A stretch of 64,000 nucleotides of DNA from Henningerozyma blattae CBS 6284 (Eukaryota; Ascomycota; Saccharomycetes; Saccharomycetales; Saccharomycetaceae). Location of the stretch: contig NC_020186.1 of the NCBI RefSeq assembly GCF_000315915.1, positions 2,294,001 to 2,358,000 on the forward strand, written 5' to 3'. This document shows positions 21,279-30,980 of the stretch, piece after piece. The position numbers and the translations under genes were made by a program. Under the pieces are notes generated by a model. The model searched no databases. It was not told the DNA's origin and worked only from the letters and a program-made list of their open reading frames with translations. Each line of letters begins with the position of its first letter. Within the stretch, counting starts at the first letter, position 1.

Positions 21279-21725
21279 ATGTCTTCTCCAAAAAATTCAT
21301 TAATCAAATTAATTGTAGGAGCTGGTAAAGCCGCCCCAACTCCACCAGTAGGTCCAGCATTAGGTTCCAAAGGTGTTAAAGCAATTGATTTCTGCAAACA
21401 ATTCAACGCAAAAACTGAGGCCTATCTTCCAGATACACCGATCCCAGTACTGATTACAGTAAGACCTGATAGATCTTTTAAATTTGAATTGAAATCTCCT
21501 CCAACAGGGTTTTTATTATTAAAGGCACTTGGCAAAGAAAAGGGACATGGGAAAACAAATATTTTAAATAATGAAGGAACTTTGGGAGAATTATCATTAA
21601 AACACGTTTATGAAATTGCTAAGATAAAAAAAACTGATACAAGACATAGCACACTACCATTAGAAGGTATTAGCAAATCGGTAGTAGGTGTGGCAAGAAG
21701 TATGGGCATTAAAATAGTACCTTAG
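21279..21725 (+). CDS. MRPL19: Mitochondrial large-subunit ribosomal protein uL11m
   Basis: This 148-residue protein is a full-length uL11 family member: the N-terminal domain has [20 protein letters not shown], the signature of ribosomal protein L11 around the proline-rich loop, and the C-terminal RNA-binding domain ends with [11 protein letters not shown]. It is a component of the mitochondrial ribosome at the GTPase-associated centre. S. cerevisiae Mrpl19 is 158 residues. No long separate presequence is present. The gene sits between NPR1 and UBP10 on the expected strand (YNL185C) and converges with UBP10. Confidence 0.95.
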   Translation: MSSPKNSLIKLIVGAGKAAPTPPVGPALGSKGVKAIDFCKQFNAKTEAYLPDTPIPVLITVRPDRSFKFELKSPPTGFLLLKALGKEKGHGKTNILNNEGTLGELSLKHVYEIAKIKKTDTRHSTLPLEGISKSVVGVARSMGIKIVP

Positions 21726-22179
21726 TTTTTAATATACTCCTTTCTTCATCTACGGGTCTATAAAAGTAACTCCCTACGAGACCTTTCTTCTGTACATTAA
21801 TTGAAAATCCTCATCATTTACATTCCATAAACCACTTGTAGATATTATATATATTTATTTATGTAATAAGTAAAAAAAACATTTCAAAATTTAGCTTTGA
21901 ATTTTAAGCTCCGAATATATTTTAAACAAACCTATATATATATATATATATATGAATACCCCTATATATAATATTAAACATTAATAAAAGACCCAGGTAA
22001 ATAAATGATGATTAAGTTATTATTTCTAATTTACAGTAAACTTCTATATATGAGGCTATAATGATTTTTATGCGTATGCTAATGATTAAAGAAAATAGAC
22101 AATAATATAGAGATATGTCTATGTACCATGCTTTTTTTAGATATATTTTTAAGATTTCTTAAATACAATTTAAATTATT
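21726..22179. other. Convergent 3' region of MRPL19 and UBP10
   Basis: About 450 bp of AT-rich terminator-type sequence with a TA dinucleotide run at 21933-21953. No gene is seen. Confidence 0.5.
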
Positions 22180-22225
22180 TTATTTTTTCAATTTTCTTCT
22201 CTTATTTTGTTTCCATTTCTTTTTA

Positions 22226-22291
<66 letters not shown>

Positions 22292-24876
22292 GAAACTTGT
22301 GATCTCTGTGAAATAGTTTTTTTATTCACTACAGGAGATGATGTTACGCTGCTAGTATTGTTAGTATTTGACATTGGAATTGCTAACTGTTTAGCAGTAA
22401 CATGATTTGAAGACAGAGAGACTTCATGTGGAGTTAAGCGAGTGTATAGCAGATAGTAAGCGTTTGGTTCCTTCAGCATCTCTCTTTCTGAGATCTTATT
22501 GATGTATTCGTCATCATATGTAGCCCAAGAGCCATCGGGCTGCTTGCAATGAGCAATATAATGACCTGAAGATAAGGAGCGACCTTCATGAACAACAACA
22601 CTTAATAACTGATATTTGACGGGTAATATAGAGTCTTTACCGGCTTCACAAAATTCAGTTAAATCTAAAAACATCGGATAGGAGACAGCTTGCTTCATTT
22701 TAGATGATGAAGTACCATTAAATCTAAATTTCTTTAAATGGATTAATAATGTTTCTGGAGCTCTTAAGATCGTACTACGTTTTGTTGCATTCGTAGTTTT
22801 ATTACATTTTTCACAAACGTAACCTTTCTTTTCCTTATCCACTTTAATCAATTCGGGATTAAAGAAATCTCTTATAGACTTTTCAATAGAGAATCTGCGA
22901 GTAAGACCTTCTTGAGAAGCGAATGATGTGTTGGTATCACTAGTAGTTTTTGAAGATATTGAGTTTGCGACTAAATTATCTTGAGTTTGTTTAGCATTAG
23001 ATGAATCAGTATCAGCTAAAGCGTTAGTAGTGGTACCAACATTTTCTTCAGATGAATGAAGTTTACGTTTACCTTTCAAATGTAATGAAAGATCGTAAAA
23101 TGGTTGTTCTGTTTTAGACACTTCACCACAGGATTTACAAGTGACCAATTGCTTTAATAGTCCTCCAAAAATATCATAAATGATGGATTCTGTCAGCTTA
23201 TGACCTCTTGGAACTGAATCTTCTTGTAACCGTGACATTAATGACATAAAGTATTCATGTGAATCTTCTTGTTGCCATTCACTCATCATACAGTTAATAT
23301 CATCTAATCTCGATATTAATCTTTTTGGATCAAAATAAGAGCTACTGGAAGATTTGCCATTTTTTTTATTCTTTAAAGGTAAATTCCACATTTTTCTACT
23401 AGTCTCAGCCAAAGTATAAGATACAGAATTTGGCTTAATAGTTGAGCTATAGTTACCGCGTAATATATCGAACAAATAATGCTGAACAGCAGGTATATGA
23501 AGCATAGCTTGGACTGCAGCATTTGTATAGCAAGTCACCCCATGATTCAGTAATCCTTTTAATTTCAGGCTAGATAATTGTGGACCCCAATTTTTAATTA
23601 TTTTAGAATCTTTATTACAACCTCTATCATTAATATTTTTATTAAATTCATAAAAAGCTGAAGTATTTTCAGTATTAGATTTTGGTAATTTATGCTTCAA
23701 TTCTTCACCTTCTTCTTCATTTTTAGAGTATTTCTTGTCTTCTTCTTCTGGAGTGTCTTTTGAAGATTCGCTGCTATTATTGGTACTCTCTTCTGAGTTT
23801 TCTTTTAGAAGGGATTCTTGATAATCTTTTGCCTCCAGTTGTAATTGTAATTTTTCAGAGTCTGAAATAGGTTCTAACTCATCATCAATATCCATGTCAT
23901 CTTCGGTTTTAGTAGATATCTTTATACTGTCTTCTTGAGACTGTTCGGATACTGTAGAGGAAAGGTTGTTAACATCTTCATTAAAATCTTCATCATCATC
24001 TTCGGCTTCATCTTCAATATCATCTGTGGCTTCCTCACCCTCCTTGTCTTCATTACTACTAGTCTCAGCATTACCTTCTGTATTAGTTTCTATAGTAGAG
24101 TTCATTACCCTCAGTTGTTGAGCTGATTGAGTACCAGTACTTAGACCTAAGTCTTCACTTATGTTTTCATTATCGTCTTCATGGCTAGCTTTATCAATAT
24201 CCTCACCAAGATCTTCACCGATATCCTCTCCCAGATCTTCCCCCAAATCTTCAGTAAAATCTGTGGAAAGCTCTTGATTATTAGAAGTTTTTTGAATATG
24301 GTGGGTGTTCAAAATTTTGTTAACATTAACATTAACATTATTTAAATTACCTGTCTCAGAAGAGTCCGTAGCCGGGCTAGTAGCGTATTCTCTAGCCTCG
24401 TGAAATATTTCTTCATCTTCAGAGGAAGAAGAAGACACAGTAGCATTAATAGCGCCATTGACACTAGCATTGTTTTGAGTCTCGTTGACATCAGTGTCAC
24501 TTAACAAAATATCATCGTTAGTATCATTCTTATTCTTAGCAGCCTTCTTACTAGAATATACAGCCTTTTTTGTAATCGGTGTTTGAGAATACATCGCTAA
24601 TGCCTCTGCCATTGATTTGGGTAAATTTTTCTTGTGATATTTATTTTTCATAGACTCATTAGCACCAGTATCAATATCCTCTAATGTATCACTCAGATCT
24701 GCATGACTAACCTTAGCGTCGTTAGATCTATCCTCATTCTTGGATTTAGCGCCGATGATTATATAATTGCTATTCACTTCACTAGAAGTTCCAGCTGTAT
24801 TTTTAGCAGTCATGAATGCCAGAGGATTGGCCAAGATTCTGTCCACTAGGGGTTTGATGGTATCCTGGGCAGCCAT
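22180..24876 (-). CDS. UBP10: Ubp10 ubiquitin-specific protease
   Basis: This 898-residue deubiquitinase has a long acidic N-terminal half, including a tandem EDLGED-type stretch near residues 210-226, and a C-terminal USP domain. The Cys box is NHGVTCYTNAA near residue 444; two CxxC pairs (CKSC, CEKC) form the zinc-binding finger; the His box is GRSLSSGHYIAHC near 765, followed by the WATYDDEY strand. All catalytic residues appear intact. The C-terminus has a long Asn run (an ATT repeat at 22230-22290) and a basic tail. In yeast Ubp10 acts in the nucleus and nucleolus on monoubiquitinated histone H2B, PCNA and RNA polymerase I, and affects silencing. S. cerevisiae Ubp10 is 792 residues. The location matches YNL186W; a PAC/RRPE pair lies upstream. 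Confidence 0.94.
22230..22290. repeat. ATT trinucleotide microsatellite inside UBP10
   Basis: A near-uninterrupted run of ATT (AAT on the coding strand) encodes about 20 consecutive Asn in the Ubp10 C-terminus. It is prone to length change without frame loss. Confidence 0.95.
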
Positions 24877-25139
24877 ATTTCTCTCGTGAGCTGTTGCGCA
24901 GTTGATATTTATTTTCTTGCCTGGGTTACAAACCGTCTTTAGTGATCCAGTTCTTCGAACAAAAATTGTTCTACTACTTGAAACAGGTAATGACTCTTAA
25001 TGATCAGCCTTCTTTAAAGCTTCCATATAGACTCTTGCTCCACATTAGGGTTTGAACAGCCTAATCAGATCTTAGAACAATTTCCAGAAAGCATATACTT
25101 TCTGGATTGTTTCTCAGGTCCAATGTATTAGTGGTTTTT

Positions 25140-25163
25140 GCTCATCGCTTTGTGAAAAATTTC
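25140..25163. promoter_or_regulatory. PAC plus RRPE pair in UBP10/TIM22 promoter
   Basis: GCTCATCGC (25140-25148) is a perfect PAC core and TGAAAAATTTC (25153-25163) a full RRPE, four bases apart. They lie ~265-285 bp upstream of UBP10 and ~210 bp upstream of TIM22. A ribosome-biogenesis type signal fits the nucleolar role of Ubp10 better than Tim22, but which gene it serves cannot be read from sequence. Confidence 0.65.
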
Positions 25164-25178
25164 AAAACCAATGAAGTG

Positions 25179-25185
25179 CGGGTAA
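25179..25185. promoter_or_regulatory. Reb1-type site
   Basis: CGGGTAA is the core recognised by the general regulatory factor Reb1. Its place 16 bp from the PAC/RRPE pair, inside a divergent promoter, suggests a nucleosome-free-region boundary. Motif match only. Confidence 0.5.
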
Positions 25186-25373
25186 CCTGGATAAAATTGA
25201 TGTTTGAATAGTTTTGACAATCAACACTAAGGTGAAGAAGTAAGTATTAATAATTTAATATGAATTTTACTTCAAGGTGTCATTATAATATCAGTTACTT
25301 GTAGGTATTTGTATATAAAGAAGAAAATAGGTTTAAATTAATACCCAATTATATATATCAAGGTAATATCAGG

Positions 25374-25952
25374 ATGGGATATAGAGGGTTTGGCTTAGAG
25401 CAATTATCTCCACCGTCTAATAGGCCGTTTAACCAACTAACACAAGATGAACAGGCAGAAAAGGGTGCTCAAATGATGTTAAATTTCATGTCATCATGCC
25501 CTGGGAAATTTGCAGTGTCTGGTGTTACTGGGTTTGCACTTGGTGGGGTATTTGGGCTATTCATGGCATCCATGCAATATGATACACCGCTTCATACGTC
25601 TTTACCAGGAGTTCCAAATGCTGTTAAAAATATATCTGACTTACCATTCAAACAGCAAGTTAAGTTACAATTCGCTGATATGGGAAAACGGTCGTGGTCC
25701 AGTGCCAAGAATTTTGGGTACATGGGTATGATTTATTCCGGAGCTGAGTGTGTAATTGAATCCATTAGAGCTAAGAACGATATTTATAACGGGGTTTGGG
25801 CAGGCTGTGTGACAGGCGGAGGACTGGCATACAAATCTGGTCCCCAAGCTGCTGCATTGGGTTGTGCAGGGTTTGCTGCGTTCTCAACTGCTATAGAACT
25901 TTATATGAGAAGTGAAGATGGCGCCCCACCAAAGAACGATTTTGATGCATGA
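25374..25952 (+). CDS. TIM22: Tim22, channel of the TIM22 carrier translocase
   Basis: This 192-residue inner-membrane protein of the Tim17/22/23 family has the expected set of Gly-rich membrane segments: GVTGFALGGVFGLFMASM, an MGYMG/YSGAE segment, GVWAGCVTGGGLA and AALGCAGFAAF. Conserved cysteines near residues 42 and 142 correspond to the intramolecular disulfide pair known in yeast Tim22. It forms the insertion pore for metabolite carriers in the mitochondrial inner membrane. Length is close to the 207 residues of the S. cerevisiae protein. There the gene is YDL217C, on the sister track; here it sits between UBP10 and KAR1, the merged ancestral order. It converges with KAR1. Confidence 0.97.
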   Translation: MGYRGFGLEQLSPPSNRPFNQLTQDEQAEKGAQMMLNFMSSCPGKFAVSGVTGFALGGVFGLFMASMQYDTPLHTSLPGVPNAVKNISDLPFKQQVKLQFADMGKRSWSSAKNFGYMGMIYSGAECVIESIRAKNDIYNGVWAGCVTGGGLAYKSGPQAAALGCAGFAAFSTAIELYMRSEDGAPPKNDFDA

Positions 25953-26111
25953 ATATTTATTTATATATTGTCTATTATAAATGAATATTCCAACAACACC
26001 TTGTACATATCCGAATACATTTTTCTATTAGCCTTCTTAATGTCATGTAATATATTTTCATAATTACCACTTCTTTAAATATAACAAAAATTGCATTCTA
26101 TAATACTAGTC

Positions 26112-27476
26112 CTAAATATTACATATAAAAAAAACAATGATATTAGATATAATTAAAATTATTATTAAAACTGTCCAATAAATACATCGTACCCGCGTTT
26201 GAGATACATTATTAATATTACACGTGCTACAAGCACTTGAATCCTCCCCCACCTGCTGTTGTTTTGATGGTATAGTTGTGTCACCATGAAGCTGCAGAGT
26301 TTCATAAAGAATATCTATCTTTCTTTTATTAATTTGCATTTCATTTTGAAGTCGTCGTATTACTGGGGTATCTTCTAAACCGGAAATTTGAATAATGCTT
26401 TGTCTTTTTTCTCTTCGACTCGAGATATTTGATAATTGATCATCATTATGACCATCATATTTATAGAGATTGTTGGTTGACCTTATTCTCCTTCTGCTTC
26501 CATTTACCAAGTTCACATAACTGTTAGAATCATTCTCTGATAAAGAATTATCAGCTTTTATTAATCCATCTTTTTCTTTGTTATTCCCAAACGGAAGATT
26601 TTCAATATCGTTTAATGTATGTATTTCTATACCTTTGTTTTTGCCCCAGATATCTTGATTTTGCTCGTTTTGTCTCTGTCGCTTCAAGATATTTTCCCAT
26701 TTAGTTTGGATAGGCTTTTGAAATGACGTTAATTTTCTCTTGTTATCTCTTAGAAACGATTCTTGATGTGAGATATCTTCGTCCTTATGAAATGACATAC
26801 TTTGATATGTCATTGAATTTGGCTTGGGATAATTTAGTGGCACAGGATTGCCTAAAACTTTTTTTATTTGGGAAATCTTGCTATTACTTAACTGACTCAT
26901 AGAAACTCTGGGGTCTTTTGTATTAACATTATTATTAATACCGCCAAGATGCGTCCTTTTTTGGTTAATTCCTGATAATGGAGTTAAACTTCTAATCAAA
27001 CGAGGCGTCAATTCAATATTATCTACGTTAGACAAAAATTTACGATTTGTATTATGGGTTTCACTCATAAGCTCTATTTCAGTGTTTTGGTTCTTTTCCA
27101 ACTTGGGAATATCATTTTTGCCCGGGATAGGTGTCGATAATATTGTGTCATTCTTAAGCACATCTTCTAAATTAGAGTTAGTGTTGCTATCTCTACTATA
27201 TCTAAAGGATGGCGAATTTTTGATTTCGTTCTCATCTATATCGGTAGATGTCTGATTCAAGGGATATCTCTTTTCAAGTTCTCTTGGCTCTCGTATGAAT
27301 GACTTTGAATCTATAGAATTATCGGAATCACTATGTGTTCTATAATGTAGTTTTGTTTTGAAAATTCCATTGTTTTTATCTGCAATCAATTCTTTATTTT
27401 TCTCCACAGCATGGCCAAGTCGCTCTCTCAAATAAGATATTCGTTTATCACTTTCTTTTTTTATATTATCAGACAT
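26112..27476 (-). CDS. KAR1: Kar1, spindle pole body half-bridge protein
   Basis: This 454-residue, mostly hydrophilic, Asn/Ser-rich protein has a single C-terminal hydrophobic tail (about residues 431-453, WTVLIIILIISNIIVFFI), the tail-anchor layout of Kar1. S. cerevisiae Kar1 is 433 residues, resides in the half-bridge of the spindle pole body, binds Cdc31 and is needed for SPB duplication and karyogamy. A Leu/Ile-rich helix near 255-275 (TKWENILKRQRQN) is a candidate Cdc31-binding segment by analogy. Overall similarity is low, as expected for this fast-evolving gene. The assignment rests on length, the tail anchor and position next to the SRP1 locus (YNL188W beside YNL189W), all on one strand. 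Confidence 0.8.
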   Translation of the reverse strand: MSDNIKKESDKRISYLRERLGHAVEKNKELIADKNNGIFKTKLHYRTHSDSDNSIDSKSFIREPRELEKRYPLNQTSTDIDENEIKNSPSFRYSRDSNTNSNLEDVLKNDTILSTPIPGKNDIPKLEKNQNTEIELMSETHNTNRKFLSNVDNIELTPRLIRSLTPLSGINQKRTHLGGINNNVNTKDPRVSMSQLSNSKISQIKKVLGNPVPLNYPKPNSMTYQSMSFHKDEDISHQESFLRDNKRKLTSFQKPIQTKWENILKRQRQNEQNQDIWGKNKGIEIHTLNDIENLPFGNNKEKDGLIKADNSLSENDSNSYVNLVNGSRRRIRSTNNLYKYDGHNDDQLSNISSRREKRQSIIQISGLEDTPVIRRLQNEMQINKRKIDILYETLQLHGDTTIPSKQQQVGEDSSACSTCNINNVSQTRVRCIYWTVLIIILIISNIIVFFICNI

Positions 27477-27965
27477 TGCCGTATCATCTGGGATTAGGAT
27501 ATTATTAATAAATGATACCTTTGGAAGATTATTCTCTATATGATGTTTCCAATGATTGTTAGATATATTCGTATGCTAAAATCACTTTACTGTTTATTCA
27601 TGGATTGTTCTTCGAAGGATTACTATTCCTCCTAAAATTTACTCAAAACAGAAAAATGAAAGGTTGATCTGTTTTATCAATAGTATTAAAATTGGTTATT
27701 TAAACCATTCAGAATAGTTTATAATTTCTTCTTTTATTCTATAACGCTTTATTAGTTTTAAACGCCAATTAAAATTCTTGATTTGTTGTTTATTTTGTCA
27801 CCGGTGTCACTAAATAAAACAAGTCACGTGAACTTTCTCGACACAATTTCTAGAAGATTGTAATTAAATATTTCTTATTATGTTACATAGGGATAAACTT
27901 TTAGTAACTTCAAATTATTTATTATAGATTTATCTAAGGTTACTAAATTTCATATAAAGTTCATA
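27477..27965. other. Intergenic region between KAR1 and the importin-alpha gene
   Basis: About 490 bp. It contains the near palindrome GTCACCGGTGTCAC (27797-27810) and a GTCACGTG E-box (27823-27830). No CDEIII-type sequence follows, so this is not a point centromere. No gene is seen. Confidence 0.45.
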
Positions 27966-29660
27966 TTAGTCTACATATTTCAACTCTGATGTTTGAGGAT
28001 AACAACGTTGCATTTCACAGTTACCTTCTTGTGATAATCTTATGAATGTCTTTGATAGATTCGAGATTGCCTTATTTTTATGTAATGCTAGTTCAATAAT
28101 CTTTTCAAATATGAAAGAAGTTTCGAAATTTTTTGAAAATATTTTCTTATTCACAATTTTATCTTTAATAAACTCAAAATTCAGTATTTTAGCAAAAATC
28201 TCTAAAACAAGAATTACTATTGTATTATCGCTAATTTCAAGACAGTCTGATAATGGCCTAATAAAATCTTGATCAAGTAAGTAATCTATTATTTCATACT
28301 CAGTTTCAACCACAGTAACACAATTATAAATCACCCAACATACTTCTATTTTCCTGTCTACAACGTCATACTTTAATATATCTATTAATAAAGGTATAAT
28401 TCCTATATTAATAACTTCTTTTATATTTTCTATCTTCCCACAACAAATATTAGAAATAATCCAAATTGTATTCTTTTTCCCCACATATCCTTTATTATCC
28501 AAACTGCTTTTAATAAGAGGAAGAAGTCCGAAATCAATAATATTTCTCACTTGATCGTCACTTCCCATGCTAATTTTCACTAAAGTTTGAAGAATTAGCT
28601 TTCTAATTTTTACCATATCGGTATTTAATATATTGATTAATACCTCTACAACCCTATTATCTAAAAAATATTGAATTGTAGATTCTTCTTCATCTATTAA
28701 ATAGGAAGCAACACGAGCTGCATTTAAAACAATTCTAAAATCAGGTGATAATAATAATGAAGAAAGAAACGGTACTATTCTTAATAATTCTTCTTTATCT
28801 TCATAATATGTCTCCTTTGAACTAATATCTTTGCATAAATTTGCCAGAGTCCAAGAGATTATCCGTACCATTGAAGTTTGATAGCTATTTCTATTATTAA
28901 GTAATCCCACTAGGATCCTAACACTTTTATTGTATATTACCAAATGCCTATTGTATACAGAATTAGAAGCAATATTTCCTAGAATCCAAACAGACTGCTC
29001 TTTAATTTCATCTGATGTAGAATATAATAGGCTAATTAATCTGAGAATAATATTCAAATCCACCATGAGAGATATACTGTCATTTGAGAAAGAACTGATG
29101 ATTCTCAAACAGCAAATTGAGTTACACTGAATTTGCTGAGGAGCACCAGGGTCTACACAATGAACTAATTTAGGAATTATTCCGGATCGAATGATAGATG
29201 TTGAATTGATTGCGGTCTGCAGATGTAACAATTGCCTTAGTTTTACCAAGATTGAACAAATGCTATCTGATCCTGAATGACTTAATTTGGAAGCAATTCT
29301 GGGTAATTCAGTTTCGAAGTCATTAGAAGCAATATCAACGTAATAGTTAAGATTGAAATCATATGTTGTATCAGTGATGTTTGTGTTGAAATAGCCAATT
29401 AAGCCATCCATGTTATAATTTGACCTTAAAAAAATTGAATTTATTCTACTGCAAGGATATTTTTCAGCCATTGCTGCGTCAATAACATTTCGCTTTGAAA
29501 GATATTCATCTCTAAATGCCTTTCTTGTTTCAATATGTTTTTGATGATTTCTTCTTTTCAATTCATTGTGATTAAATCTCTTTTTATTCTTATATTTTTT
29601 AATTCTATAAGCATTAGTTTTATTATTATTATTATTATTATTGTTGCTTTCCGAGGTCAT
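27966..29660 (-). CDS. Divergent importin-alpha at the SRP1 locus
   Basis: This 564-residue protein has the architecture of karyopherin-alpha: a poly-Asn N-terminus, an IBB domain at about 19-58 (KKRFNHNELKRRN...TRKAFRDEYLSKRN), then ~10 Armadillo repeats. True importin-alphas in yeasts are very conserved, but this one is not. ARM3 (WILGNIAS, W225/N229), ARM4 (WTLANLC, W270/N274), ARM7 (WIISNICCG, W400/N404) and ARM8 (CWVIYN, W442/N446) keep the NLS-binding Trp/Asn pairs. ARM2 has Cys and Ile (C183/I187) instead. The Asp matching yeast D203, which binds the P2 lysine of the NLS, is N233. The minor-site Glu is kept (E439). The acidic C-terminal tail of Srp1 is missing. Position between KAR1 and the YNL190W-type gene is exactly that of SRP1 (YNL189W). 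It is most likely a diverged duplicate with a conventional SRP1 elsewhere; it may be specialised or decaying. Confidence 0.85.
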   Translation of the reverse strand: MTSESNNNNNNNNKTNAYRIKKYKNKKRFNHNELKRRNHQKHIETRKAFRDEYLSKRNVIDAAMAEKYPCSRINSIFLRSNYNMDGLIGYFNTNITDTTYDFNLNYYVDIASNDFETELPRIASKLSHSGSDSICSILVKLRQLLHLQTAINSTSIIRSGIIPKLVHCVDPGAPQQIQCNSICCLRIISSFSNDSISLMVDLNIILRLISLLYSTSDEIKEQSVWILGNIASNSVYNRHLVIYNKSVRILVGLLNNRNSYQTSMVRIISWTLANLCKDISSKETYYEDKEELLRIVPFLSSLLLSPDFRIVLNAARVASYLIDEEESTIQYFLDNRVVEVLINILNTDMVKIRKLILQTLVKISMGSDDQVRNIIDFGLLPLIKSSLDNKGYVGKKNTIWIISNICCGKIENIKEVINIGIIPLLIDILKYDVVDRKIEVCWVIYNCVTVVETEYEIIDYLLDQDFIRPLSDCLEISDNTIVILVLEIFAKILNFEFIKDKIVNKKIFSKNFETSFIFEKIIELALHKNKAISNLSKTFIRLSQEGNCEMQRCYPQTSELKYVD

Positions 29661-30284
29661 CTAACTTATATCTCAAAAAGCAAAGAAAATTATAAATGTA
29701 TAGACTTAGTGAACCAACCAATTATTAGCAAAAATTAGATGTTAATATTATTAGCCAGCTCATAAAACAATGAAAATAAATACTAATTAAATTACTCTTG
29801 ATAGTATCTTTTAACTATCATAATATTATTTACGAAGATTCTTTTGTGGCGCATAAAAAGCAGCTAAACCGATAGATATCATTACTCAATGAAAATAATT
29901 AATTATTTAAATATTTGATGATTCAAAAAGAATTAAGTATTAGGCATTACACACAAAAGAATTATTAGGCATAAGGATACAATTGTACTTTAAGTTAGTT
30001 TATAAAGGCATAAAAAAATAAAAAAATAATCCAAATTAAACCTGCAACAGAAAAGACGCCTGCTTATTTAGCGTTCCCTTTTATCGTTTAAAAATAAATA
30101 TATTAACAGAAGCCATTCAGAGCGCTAGTTTGATTCCAAGGATCTTCCATTTTTCATTAACTCATAAACTAATTTAAAATAAATTCATACCCCCATACTT
30201 AATAATTTGATTAAGTACCATCATTGTCTCTAATAATGGAATAGAAAAAAGATAGATAGGAATATCAATTGTCAATTAATTAAA
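29661..30284. other. Intergenic region upstream of the importin-alpha gene
   Basis: About 620 bp of AT-rich sequence that includes the 3' region of the cell-wall gene to the right. No gene, RNA or clear motif is seen. Confidence 0.5.
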
Positions 30285-30980
30285 CTATAATAATAATAAA
30301 GCACCGGCAACAAGAGCAGGACCAGCAGCCATACCAAATATATTCATAGAGTTCATACCAGCCACATTTTCGATATCTCTTTCAACAATTCTGGCACGGG
30401 TTTCAATATCTTCAGTTTCAAATTCAACTTCAACTGGTTCTGTTTCTTGTGGTCTTTCTGGGGCTTCGGTGATGATATCTCTCTTGAAATGGGTTTTGTG
30501 AGATTTCTTGGTTTTGTTGAATTTACCATATTTGTGAGTACCAGAAATAGTTGGTTTGTGAGATTTCTTGGTTTTGTTGAATTTACCATATTTATGAGTA
30601 CCAGAAATAGTTGGTTTGTGAGATTTCTTGGTTTTGTTGAATTTACCATATTTGTGAGTACCAGAAATAGTTGGTTTGTGAGATTTCTTAGTCTTGTTGA
30701 ATTTACCGTATTTCTTAGTACCTGATATAGTTGGCTTATGAGATTTCTTGGTTTTATTGAATTTACCGTATTTCTTAGTACCAGAGATAGTTGGCTTGTG
30801 AGATTTCTTAGTCTTGTTGAATTTACCGTACTTCTTGGTGTTGTGAGTGGTATCAGTGAATGGTAAACGAGAAGTCAAGGTAGTGACCTCTTTGTTTTCT
30901 TCAGTAGTATCTTTATCTTTAGCTACAGCAAAAGAGGCCAAAGTAGCCAATAAAGTCAAGGAAACTGCTGAATATCTCAT
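30285..30980 (-). CDS. Repeat-containing GPI-type cell-wall hydrophilin, YNL190W family
   Basis: This 231-residue protein has a signal peptide (about residues 1-20, LTLLATLASFAVA), six near-identical 20-residue units containing KYGKFNKTKKSHK, a Glu-rich spacer and a hydrophobic C-terminal tail (AAGPALVAGALLLL) with small residues before it, as expected for GPI attachment. The repeat core KYGKFNKT is the hallmark of S. cerevisiae YNL190W, a cell-wall hydrophilin needed for surviving desiccation and rehydration. The locus next to SRP1 is also the same. A dibasic FKRD follows the last repeat and could be a Kex2-type site, so the basic repeats may be released from the anchored tail. The repeats are strongly basic (Lys, His) with NKT sequons for N-glycosylation. 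Confidence 0.88.
   Translation of the reverse strand: MRYSAVSLTLLATLASFAVAKDKDTTEENKEVTTLTSRLPFTDTTHNTKKYGKFNKTKKSHKPTISGTKKYGKFNKTKKSHKPTISGTKKYGKFNKTKKSHKPTISGTHKYGKFNKTKKSHKPTISGTHKYGKFNKTKKSHKPTISGTHKYGKFNKTKKSHKTHFKRDIITEAPERPQETEPVEVEFETEDIETRARIVERDIENVAGMNSMNIFGMAAGPALVAGALLLL
30495..30840 (-). repeat. 60-bp tandem repeat in the YNL190W-type gene
   Basis: Six units of 60 bp. The three nearest the 3' end of the gene (about 30495-30674) differ at only a few bases and share synonymous positions. The other three differ more, indicating recent expansion or gene conversion at one end. Confidence 0.93.

Larger units (their letters stand above)
24877..25373. other. Divergent UBP10/TIM22 promoter
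   Basis: About 500 bp between two divergent genes. It carries a PAC box, an RRPE box and a Reb1-type site, each annotated separately. Confidence 0.6.

Noticed and set aside
25045..25060. GGGTTTGAACAGCC, like the reverse of a T-loop
   Set aside because: Flanks do not form tRNA stems; the site sits in the UBP10/TIM22 promoter.
27823..27960. GTCACGTG followed by AT-rich DNA, considered as CDEI-CDEII of a point centromere
   Set aside because: No CDEIII (TGTTT...TTTCCGAA type) at the expected distance on either side. The same check failed at 17094 and 47329.
30495..30840. Regular 60-bp repeat considered as a CRISPR-like array
   Set aside because: The repeats are contiguous, have no unique spacers, and encode the KYGKFNKT protein repeats of a yeast cell-wall protein.
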